DNA of 12,147 bases from Pigoraptor vietnamica (taxonomy: Eukaryota; Opisthokonta; Filasterea): NCBI GenBank assembly GCA_943704525.1, contig CALSCQ010001907.1, positions 1 through 12,147 on the forward strand, in the 5' to 3' direction. Below, piece after piece: positions 5,188 to 12,147 of the stretch. Position 1 is the stretch's first letter; each line of letters begins with the position of its first letter. Made by a program: the position numbers and the translations under genes. Below the pieces are notes generated by a model. It saw only the letters and a program-made list of their open reading frames with translations. It searched no databases and was not told the origin of the DNA.

Positions 5188-8112
5188 TCACGTGCTCCCA
5201 CGAAGTGACGCCAAGCGCACGACCATCTCCTCAAAATCGCCGTCGGCCAACATCATGTTGACGCGCACGATGCCCGCCCGTCCCAGCTGCTCCCCGCACG
5301 TAACGCGGACGTCCAGTGACTCCAACGACGCACGCAATGACCCATCCTCGTCGCAGAACACGGCGTAGCACCACCCCACGCGCGGCTCAAACAACCGCAG
5401 CTGGCCGTGCGACGCTTCGACGACGTCCGAAAGCTTTTTCCACCGCTCCGAAAGCGCATTGCGAACGTGCAAAGTGAGGGCATCGTAAAATGCGCCGCCG
5501 TCCGCGAACATTCGCCTCAGCAGTACCTTCACGCGCTCGGCGGTGTCGCACGACACTCCAATTGTCGAGTGCCTTATAAACTCGCGCATGTCGGCTGCGA
5601 CAGACGGGTCTCGCACCCACGCCCATCCGAAACGCGATGCCGCGTGGCCACTCAGCTTTGACATCGAGAACAGCATGATGTCATGCGCGCGCGCATCGTC
5701 GCTCACGTGCTCTCTCGAGCCAAAGTGGGGCCATGCGTACGCAAGGTCGTGAACGGCGTACACAGCTTCCTCCGACGCTTCCGAGTGCGCGCCCGTTGGA
5801 TTGGACGGCGACACAACAATCTCAACCAGTGGCCCGTCCACGCACTCTCCGTTCTCCACGACGTCCTCGCAGTCGTGCCCCCGCAGGCCGCCGCTCCATT
5901 CACTAGGCGCACCCACCCACACTGCCACGTCGGGCGCAACGCGGGCAAGACGACCCAAGACGGGATAATAAGGCGCGCGGGCGGTCAATCGCAGTCGTCG
6001 CCCTTCCTTGCGTCGCAGGGCATAAAGCGCCGCCTGCATGAGCTGCCGCGATCCGACGCCGAGGACGAGTTCGTGCCCGTGCACGCGCGCATTCCCCGCG
6101 TGTGCATGCGCGGCGCGCAACAGCTGAACTAGGTCTTCATCGATGTCCGTCACGCGCTCGATTGCGGTCGCGTGCGTCGCCAGTTCGAATCCCATCCGGT
6201 GTGAAGGGGCGATCACGCACAGTGCGCGAAGGCCCCCCTTCTGTTCCCAGTAACTCTCCATAACAGCCGACTGACCGGCACTCGCATCGACAACACGGCG
6301 CTGCGGTAGCACATCATCCGACCGCCCTTCGCGCCTCTGCCGAAGTGCATCGAGCGCCGACTCCACGAGCGCACTTGCGTCGTTAGGGTCCATGAGCGAT
6401 CCCATTCCCACCGCGTCCGCGCGTCGACGCATCCCCTCCAGGTTGCGAAAGGGGCTTGCGACGAGTGATACGACGTGCGCTGGCACGAGCGGGGCCTCTG
6501 CGGTGAGCCACACGCGCGTCCCTATCGCTGCCATGGGATCGTTTGCAATGACAAACAGGCGCGCTATGTTCTCCGCGAACGCCCGCAACCGCAAGAGAGG
6601 CCCGTTGTTGGCCCACATGATATCACCGCCGAGCTCCACGACCGTTACGTCGACGCCGGCGTCCTGGGCGGCGAGATAGGGCACCAGGGCGCGTTCGAGA
6701 AACGCCGACTCTGTGACGTACGTCGATGCAAGACCGGCGTCGACCTGGTCGTATACGACATGCGCGCCTGCGCTCCTCAGCCTGTTCGGGTCTTGCGTGC
6801 CGCCAGTGCCGGTGGCCTTGACCGCGCCCACCCTCAGCCCAAGCGTGCGCAGGCGCGCGATAAGAGAGACGCTCAGCGTCGTCTTCCCCGCCTCTGCACT
6901 CGTCGCGGCGACGACAAGGAGTGGCGTGGACAGCGCCGTCGCCCTCGGGACGACGGCCGTGTCGCGGATGTTGACGGGAACGCCGGCGCGCGGGTGCCCC
7001 GTGGGATAGCACACGAGACCGACGGGAAGAAAGTTGACCGAGTGCTCGGCAAGGGCGTTGGCGAGGGATGGCTCGTGCTGCAACACACCCACGAGACCGC
7101 TCTCTCCCGCCAACCACGCAATGGCCGCACAGTGACTCGACGACGCGGAATTGTCGACTGTTGCGCCCGTTACGCCCGCCTCCTCCTGACGTGCACAACC
7201 AGCGCTGCGGCTGTGTGGGAATCTGATCGCGATGCCTCCCGCCGGCACTCCCCCGCTCACGTGCGTCGAGCTCATGCGGTCGCCGAGGGGTGCGATCACG
7301 CGCATGGGTTGCCCACAGCGGCCTTCGTACAGCACGCCGTCTGCGCCTCGCACACGCACACACGACGCACCGTCCGGAGGGATCACATCGCCAACAACGA
7401 GATCGCCCGCTTGCCCCACCCCTTCGCACACGGAGAGGCTAACGAGATGGTCCACGCCGAGACGCTGTGGCTCCAAGCGCCGCGCATTCCCTGCGACAAT
7501 GAAGGGTCCCACATCACTCAACGACGGCGGAACGGCGTCGAGGGACTGCAGAGAGAGCGGTTGAAGCGCGCGTGCGTGCACGAGTTCGACAAACAATCGC
7601 CTCGCATCGTCCACTTCTCCGTTGTACGAATTGGCGAACGTGACGTGGGCGACACGCTCGAGCTCCGCGAAGTGGCGTGCGACGCTTTCGTTCAGCGACG
7701 CGCGATCCGCCGCCTCTTTCCCTCCCCGCAGAGACAGCCCGCGTCGCCAGTCGCCCACCACGTGCACCAAGATGGCGCCGGTTATCGCGCGCGCATCCTC
7801 AACGTTGAACACGGAGCAAAACAGCAATGGGATGCGAGAGTGGGATAGCACATCGAGTGCGTACGCTGAGAGATGCGAGTCGACCGCGGCGCTCTGTCGC
7901 ATGACAAACAAAAGCGAGCCTTCGCTTGCGCGCGCCGCCATCTCCTCGCGCGTCACGTGAGCGAGTTCGTCCGGCGCATCGCCCGTCTTTGGTGGACGCG
8001 TGGTGAGCCGCTTCGGCATCGCGAACAGGTGCGGGTGCGCGACACACAGCGCACGCATGAGCGTGCTCTTGCCAGCGCCACTGAGGCCGAAGAAGAAGAA
8101 GGGCGGCGCCAT
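5188..8112 (-). CDS. Multidomain fusion: GMP-kinase/PhnN-like P-loop, DUF1611/BioD-like P-loop and alliinase/TAR-type PLP aminotransferase
   Basis: One uninterrupted frame of 974 codons, no introns. The ATG at 8112 (context AACATGG) is chosen because the frame upstream has no ATG. Residues 5-183 resemble guanylate kinase or PhnN (ribose bisphosphokinase): Walker A GLSGAGKST at 9-17, then RLTTRPPKTGD at 35-45. Residues 195-375 are unidentified, with a beta-rich GDLVVGDVIPPDG stretch. Residues 395-595 form a second P-loop unit: ATSAEAGKT (403-411), GAVKATGTGG, VDAGLASTY and VVELGGDI, resembling DUF1611 or the CobQ/BioD group. Residues 620-970 are a fold-type I PLP enzyme of the alliinase/tryptophan aminotransferase-related group: SNPTG (770-774), HDLAYAWPHF with Asp789 and Tyr792, FSMSKLSGHAASRFGW with the PLP lysine at 819 and Arg827, and RVNMM with Arg950. 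All key PLP residues are present, so the last domain is probably active. The combined substrate and pathway are unknown. There is no obvious signal peptide. Confidence 0.88.
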   Translation of the reverse strand: MAPPFFFFGLSGAGKSTLMRALCVAHPHLFAMPKRLTTRPPKTGDAPDELAHVTREEMAARASEGSLLFVMRQSAAVDSHLSAYALDVLSHSRIPLLFCSVFNVEDARAITGAILVHVVGDWRRGLSLRGGKEAADRASLNESVARHFAELERVAHVTFANSYNGEVDDARRLFVELVHARALQPLSLQSLDAVPPSLSDVGPFIVAGNARRLEPQRLGVDHLVSLSVCEGVGQAGDLVVGDVIPPDGASCVRVRGADGVLYEGRCGQPMRVIAPLGDRMSSTHVSGGVPAGGIAIRFPHSRSAGCARQEEAGVTGATVDNSASSSHCAAIAWLAGESGLVGVLQHEPSLANALAEHSVNFLPVGLVCYPTGHPRAGVPVNIRDTAVVPRATALSTPLLVVAATSAEAGKTTLSVSLIARLRTLGLRVGAVKATGTGGTQDPNRLRSAGAHVVYDQVDAGLASTYVTESAFLERALVPYLAAQDAGVDVTVVELGGDIMWANNGPLLRLRAFAENIARLFVIANDPMAAIGTRVWLTAEAPLVPAHVVSLVASPFRNLEGMRRRADAVGMGSLMDPNDASALVESALDALRQRREGRSDDVLPQRRVVDASAGQSAVMESYWEQKGGLRALCVIAPSHRMGFELATHATAIERVTDIDEDLVQLLRAAHAHAGNARVHGHELVLGVGSRQLMQAALYALRRKEGRRLRLTARAPYYPVLGRLARVAPDVAVWVGAPSEWSGGLRGHDCEDVVENGECVDGPLVEIVVSPSNPTGAHSEASEEAVYAVHDLAYAWPHFGSREHVSDDARAHDIMLFSMSKLSGHAASRFGWAWVRDPSVAADMREFIRHSTIGVSCDTAERVKVLLRRMFADGGAFYDALTLHVRNALSERWKKLSDVVEASHGQLRLFEPRVGWCYAVFCDEDGSLRASLESLDVRVTCGEQLGRAGIVRVNMMLADGDFEEMVVRLASLRGST

Positions 8113-8189
8113 GTTCTTTGTTTGCCTCTTCTCGCAATGAAGCGCGAAGGAGGAGGACTGCGTGAAAATGAGTTCACCGCGAGTGTTTA

Positions 8190-8227
8190 TCACGCACGAA
8201 GCACATCATCACGCACGAAGCACATCA
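8190..8227. repeat. Two perfect 19-bp direct repeats upstream of the fusion gene
   Basis: The unit TCACGCACGAAGCACATCA occurs at 8190-8208 and again at 8209-8227 with no spacer. It lies 78-115 bp upstream of the fusion gene start codon, inside the only 183-bp gap between that gene and the ankyrin gene. It could be a paired protein-binding site or a recent slippage event. Confidence 0.9.
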
Positions 8228-8295
8228 GAGTGGTGTCCAGACTGGGTTGAGACGCCACAGCCCTCCTGGTACTGGGTCCCGCTTCATTTTGTTTG

Positions 8296-9706
8296 CTACG
8301 CCGCGCGAGCCAGCATGTGCGTGCGCATGGCGTCGGCGGCCTTCCGCCAGGAGGGCGAGCGCGAAGTGTCGCTGAGCTGATCCAGGAGGTCCGCGAGCTT
8401 GTAGGACTCGTCGTTGCGAGTGTCGAGAAGGGCGCGATAGGCGGCGGCATCCCGTTCCACGAGCAAGTCGCAGAATAGCCGAAAGTTTCGGACGGCATCG
8501 TGCACGTACGTCTCTTGCGCGCGCGCTGCCTCCGCGATGCAGTTGTTGACGAGGGTGTGCAGCGCCGTATTGCCCTGCTTCACCTCGTTCTTCGTGTGAA
8601 AATCAACCCATCTGAAACATAATAAAAAACAGAGTCAGACGCGCACTGTCGAACGCCGACAGAGGATGGTGTGACACACTGCTGCAGCAACCCATGAGCT
8701 CATGTGACAAAGAGGGTGCTCAGCCAAAAGTCACTTACGTCTTGCTGCGTCCCATCATCAATGCCACAGCCTCGCGCACGGAGCCATCGTCCTTGCAATC
8801 CGCCCTAATCGCCTCAATGAGTTTCCCAAAGATGTGTGCGGGACGGCATATGCCGAGATGCAGCACCGACTGCGACCCATACCCCGTCCACGCCGCAAGC
8901 GCGCTCGCGACCGTGCGGCCGATCTCCCGCTGATGTTCCAAGATAACGCACACGACCTCGAAGCGACCGTGGTGTACAAACACGTGCAATATCGACCGTC
9001 CGTCGCTGTTGTACTCGTCCAGCGGCGTGCGGACGTGCTCGTCCAGCGGCTCGTTGAGTGAGTACCAGAGGAAGAGGTCGACGATTGCGCTCACGCGCAT
9101 TGCGGCAGTGATGTCCGCGCGCGTGAGAAAGTCGACGTAGACGTTAAGGGGATACCGCACGAAACGGAAGAGCGGTAGCTGCTCCATCCACAACTCGACC
9201 GTTGCGAACGCGTGCAAGTCTTCCTCCTTCAACACGCGTTCAGCCGCCATCTCCGCCACCGCTGTCATGAGGCCGTTGTACTGGTCGGCGAGTGCACGCT
9301 CGTCGCCCTGAGCCTCTGATCGCACAGCCTCAGTCGCCTGGCGTCGAGCACGCGTCGTCCGACTCAATGTCTTGTGATGGATCACGTTCGCAAGCTCTTC
9401 CTCCACCCAGCCGCCGGCGCCGCCCGGTAATTTGATGCGGACGGCAAATTTGCGTCGCGGACGCTCGACACGCCCCGATTTCAGCTTGAACCGATAGCGG
9501 TTGCCCTCCCTCTCGCCCGCTATGAGCTCATGACCAGCGCTCCCCACGACAAGCAGGAGTACGGCGTCGGAGGGACAGCGCAGACGCACGTCGAGGTAGA
9601 AGCGCGGGCCGTCGGAGCTTGGAGGCCAATGCAACTGCCCGATGACATACTGGCCGTTCGGTGGAGGGTACAGGCGCGACGCAGAGGGAGGCGAGTCGCC
9701 CGACAT
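8296..9706 (-). CDS. Ankyrin-repeat protein with an unidentified N-terminal domain
   Basis: Two exons, 9706-8739 and 8611-8296 (stop TAG), are joined across a 127-nt intron with donor GTAAGT and acceptor TTTCAG, giving 427 aa. The ATG at 9706 (context AAGATGT) is the first in frame. The C-terminal half shows ankyrin-type helices: NSDGRSILHVFVHHGRFEVV (about 233-263), GSQSVLHLG (about 275-305) and, after the junction, QGNTALHTLVNN (about 330-360). The last of these supports the splice because it only joins the frame after intron removal. Residues 15-110 are beta-rich (FYLDVRLRCPSDAVLLLVVG, then a Lys/Arg-rich part). I do not recognise that domain. Residues 120-230 look helical. Ankyrin repeats bind proteins, so a scaffold role is likely, but no partner can be named. 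The gene lies in tandem upstream of the fusion gene. Confidence 0.8.
8612..8738 (-). other. Spliceosomal intron of the ankyrin gene
   Basis: It starts AC/GTAAGT at 8738 and ends TATGTTTCAG/A at 8612, with an A/T-rich 3' part. At 127 nt it is the shortest well-supported intron in the window and has the most canonical donor and acceptor. Confidence 0.85.
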
Positions 9707-9989
9707 CTTCGTTTCGCACGGTCGAGTGTTCTTGCGAACGGCGTTCTTAATGCGTATCAGCGCTCTTATAGCAGCATTAAGTCCGGACAATAATACATTT
9801 ATTGTCTGGACTAAATCTGCGTCGTCATGATGGCGTCATTGTTACTTCGCGCAACTGGCGTCCCAGTTTTGGACCTCTTTTTCCCGAAATCCCATTGCGT
9901 TTTGGCACAAACACGAATATCCCCTTGTAATCGTTAAGACATGAGTTAGTGTATATGCGCTTCGCCCTCGATCATTCTCACGTCCGAGA
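9707..9989. promoter_or_regulatory. Divergent promoter region of the ankyrin gene and TAF1
   Basis: The 283 bp between the two putative start codons are clearly more A/T-rich than the flanking exons. They contain a long inverted repeat (9780-9812), listed separately. No TATA box or other recognised element can be assigned with confidence. Confidence 0.5.
9780..9812. repeat. 14-bp inverted repeat with 5-nt loop
   Basis: The left arm AGTCCGGACAATAA (9780-9793) and right arm TTATTGTCTGGACT (9799-9812) pair at 13 of 14 positions, with a G-T wobble at the other, around the loop TACAT. It lies 74 bp upstream of the ankyrin start codon, so it is a dyad operator candidate or a 5' UTR hairpin. Confidence 0.9.
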
Positions 9990-11891
9990 ATGGAACAGGC
10001 GAGTGAACGCGACGTGTTTGCTGACAATGTTAGGGAGGGAATGGTGTGCAGTCTTTTTTACCACGTTACAGGTCTTTTTCTGAACTGGCACTCCCCGCAC
10101 CTTTCACACAGCAGTCCGTGCCTCAGAGTGGCGCGGGGAGCGACGACGAAGACGCGCAGTCCCCCGAGCCCATCTACTTCACCTCGTTCTTCAACCCTCC
10201 GCCGCGCGAGATTCGCCCAAAGGTCGACCACAAGCGCGCGGATGTGCCCGTGTCCGATGGCAACGCGGATCAGAAGAAGCCCTCCGACGCACCCGCGGGC
10301 GACGACCACAGCGACGACGACGACGAGCTGGCCGTTTTCCGTACAATCAAGGCGCACCCTTATGTGCCACGCGCGCCTGTTGATCGCGGTGATGTCAAGC
10401 GGGACAAAGGGGCGTCCGCGCCGTCTTCTTCTGTCGGCGCGCGCAGGCGCCAGGCCTCGATCGTTAACGCGGAGGGACGCGACGTCTACCCCGTGCAGAT
10501 TTCGAACTGGGAGTCGCGCATGGTTCTCGAGGACGTGCAGGCACCCGAGCCACGGAAGCTGTCGTTTGAGCCCATGAACGAGCGGCTGCGCGACGGTTCG
10601 TGGGCGGATCTGATCGTGTGGGATGCACCGGAAGCGCCGGGACCGTCCACTGCGGACGAGAGCGTTGCGAATGGCTCAAAGTTGAGCGCGCCGTATCTGG
10701 ACATGAATGACCCGCAGATGTACGTGCTTCGCGCTGCGTGCATGGGCTTGGACGGCGACGCTGCGCGACAGACGTGGGCGGCCGTTGGCATGACGGAGGA
10801 CCGCGTGCCGTTTCTCAAGCAGCTGCGGCCGATGGGGCTGAAGCGGAGGGAGCTGGAGGAGCGAGAGCGATTCGAAAAGGAGAAGGTTGGTCGCCACGTC
10901 TGATGTTGTGAATGGCCGGTGCTCTCTGGCGCGCCTTTATGCGTTTGCGTGTGTGTTTGTCAGCGCACAGTTGCGTTGGTAGTCGGAGGCTTTGTTTGTC
11001 GTGTACTGGATGCTGTTTGGCCCTCACTTTGTCTCAAAGCGCGCCTTTCTATTCACCTTCCGTGGTGACCGCCGCGCCGTTCTTGCTGCCGAGTGCCTTA
11101 GCCAATGTTCGATATCCAATCGCCCTGTCGTATGTCGTTCTTGCCATAGCACACGAACCCATCGTTCGATGTCCCAATTGCCATTCGTTGCGTGCAGGAG
11201 AACATCCGCAACCTCCCCCCGCGCCTGCAGCCGGACGCCCGCAAGCGCCAGGCCCTCGAGAGGAAGGTCATGAGCGAATTTGCGCGCGAAGACCGCGACG
11301 TGTTCAACATTTCGCACGACTACTTTTACCGGAAGAAGCGCGATTCGGCCCGCGTCGAGCACGCCAGGCCAGCCCTGAGGTTGGATACCATCGCACGCGC
11401 GTCATGTGTGTCTGTTTGTGACAGATGTGAATATGCGCATGTGTGTGCGTCTGTGTTGTGATATTGGTGATTGCGCGCGCGTGAGTCTGCGTTGTGATAA
11501 TCGTGGATGTACGTGTGTGTTTGTGTGCGTCTATGTTGTGACTGATGTGAATATGCGCACGTGTGTGCGTCTGTGTTGTGATATTTGTGCGCGTGTGTGA
11601 TGCGCACGTGTGTGTACGGACGTGGTGGCACACGCAGTGTTCGCGAAATATGCCTCGTGTGCATGGACATTTCTTCGCTCAGCCCTTCGCAAACTGTTCA
11701 TGCGCAGCATTGTTGAGCCGCACTATCGCATGGCGCTCTCTATCGAGGAGATGCGCCGCCTGCACCGCCCGCTGCTTGTCGACCCGCCGTCCATCGAGCA
11801 GCCGGCGTTTGTCGAGTCTTGCCGCGCAGCCGGCGACAGCGGCGAAGGGGCGGACATTGTCGGCACGGACGGGGTGATACAACTCGCTGAG
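9990..11891 (+). CDS. TAF1: TFIID subunit TAF1, N-terminal part (continues past the window)
   Basis: Secure exons are 10112-10885, 11198-11379 and 11708-11891, with donors GTTGGT, GTTGGA and GTGGGT. The frame of the first is open from 10034 but has no ATG. A tentative first exon is 9990-10043 (strong AGAATGG context, GTGTGC donor, TTTCACACAG acceptor at 10111). The encoded protein has an acidic disordered start, then ISNWESRMVLED, then DGSWADLIVWDAPEAP and YLDMNDPQMYVL. These match the paired 'WEDxIIWD' and 'LDPND' region of TAF1. After intron 2 come DVFNISHDYFYRKK and VEHARPAL, joined to SIVEPHYRMALSIEEM and RRLHRPLL, matching the start of the TAF1 DUF3591 core with identical spacing. TAF1 is the largest TFIID subunit and scaffolds TBP and TAF7 at promoters. 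The HAT-like core and any bromodomains would lie beyond the window. Confidence 0.8.
10886..11197 (+). other. TAF1 intron (312 nt)
   Basis: The donor is AAG/GTTGGT and the acceptor is GCGTGCAG/GAG, both phase 0. The content is T-rich and without TG microsatellite, repeats or any supported internal gene. Confidence 0.75.
11380..11707 (+). other. TAF1 intron (328 nt) with a dispersed internal repeat
   Basis: The donor CTGAG/GTTGGA and acceptor GCGCAG/CATTG are phase 2 and restore a gap-free match to the TAF1 core. Inside, a 42-nt segment at 11424-11465 recurs at 11544-11585, 120 nt apart, with one mismatch. The DNA between is related TG-rich sequence, so this is an old or degenerate tandem array. 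Confidence 0.8.
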
Positions 11892-11985
11892 GTGGGTGGC
11901 AGGGAGGCTCTGCGGGGATGTGAAGGAAGAAGCTCTGTGTGGGTGGCAGGGAGGCTCTATGTGGATGTCAAGGAAAAGCGCTGCG
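11892..11985 (+). repeat. 47-bp tandem duplication starting at a TAF1 5' splice site
   Basis: The intron begins GTGGGTGGCAGGGAGGCTCT at 11892. The same 20 nt recur at 11939, and similarity continues for about 40 nt (GATGT-AAGGAA). The GTGGGT donor is therefore present twice, 47 nt apart. Confidence 0.85.
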
Positions 11986-12147
11986 CGGGACGCCAACACA
12001 GAAGGAGGTCGCAGTGATTTGTTAGAATTGGCATCAACGGTTTATGTGAGGTGGACAGGGTTCATTGGGTGGGAGGTGTTGAGCTGACTCTTTGGAAACT
12101 GCTCCCTGACCAACGCTGTGCAACGACTGCCCCCCCCCTCCCCCCCC
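11986..12147 (+). other. Remaining TAF1 intron sequence and C-run at the window end
   Basis: No exon of TAF1 is recognisable here. The last 18 bases are nearly all C (12130-12147), which may be intronic low complexity or poor sequence at a contig edge. Confidence 0.5.

Noticed and set aside
6183-6193. GTTCGAATCCC, a tRNA B-box-like motif
   Set aside because: There is no A-box or cloverleaf around it, and the stretch encodes part of the aminotransferase domain on the other strand.
6475-7848. 457-codon open frame on the plus strand
   Set aside because: It is antisense to the fusion gene, which has clear catalytic motifs on the other strand. The Arg/His-rich translation is typical of the shadow of a GC-rich coding strand.
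8113-8193. Upstream extension of the fusion gene frame by 27 codons
   Set aside because: It would have to start at GTG, and the added residues show no domain. The ATG at 8112 has a strong context directly before the kinase domain.
9707-9790. Upstream extension of the ankyrin frame by 28 codons
   Set aside because: It would start at TTG and overlap the inverted repeat. The first ATG in frame is at 9706.
1-12147. CRISPR array, insertion sequence or other bacterial mobile element
   Set aside because: The repeats found are intronic or promoter repeats without spacers, transposase genes or target duplications, and the genes are spliced eukaryotic genes.

Overview
The window is nuclear DNA from a eukaryote, probably a unicellular one. 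The genes are compact, lie on both strands, and use the standard code (TGA and TAG stops seen). Exons are GC-rich. Introns are GT-AG and mostly 125-350 nt, and several carry long TG dinucleotide tracts. I cannot place the lineage. All splice sites below were deduced by eye from splice signals, reading-frame phase and protein-family similarity.

Layout. (1) 1-1441 (+): the 3' end of a BIRC6/BRUCE-type E2 ubiquitin-conjugating enzyme gene, five visible exons. (2) 1442-1854: convergent intergenic DNA with a TG microsatellite. (3) 3110-1855 (-): TSR2, a ribosome-biogenesis factor, five exons, 191 aa. (4) 3111-3454: divergent promoter region shared by TSR2 and MED31, with clustered palindromes including TGACGTCA. 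(5) 3455-4904 (+): MED31, the Mediator middle-module subunit, three exons, 143 aa. Its first intron opens with six copies of the exon 1/donor junction. (6) 8112-5188 (-): an intronless 974-codon gene. It joins a guanylate-kinase/PhnN-like P-loop domain, an unidentified linker domain, a second DUF1611/BioD-like P-loop domain and a C-terminal alliinase/tryptophan-aminotransferase-type PLP domain. (7) 9706-8296 (-): an ankyrin-repeat protein, two exons, 427 aa. (8) 9707-9989: short divergent promoter with a strong 14-bp inverted repeat. (9) 9990-12147 (+): the 5' part of TAF1 (TFIID), running off the window.

MED31, TAF1, TSR2 and the E2 are housekeeping nuclear genes with no operon-like logic; they look like ordinary neighbours in a gene-dense genome. 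The least familiar element is the intronless fusion gene. Its architecture suggests two nucleotide-dependent enzymes tethered to a PLP aminotransferase, and its lack of introns contrasts with every neighbour. The second notable feature is the duplication of 5' splice sites in introns of MED31 and TAF1, together with sense-strand TG tracts placed close behind donors in three genes.
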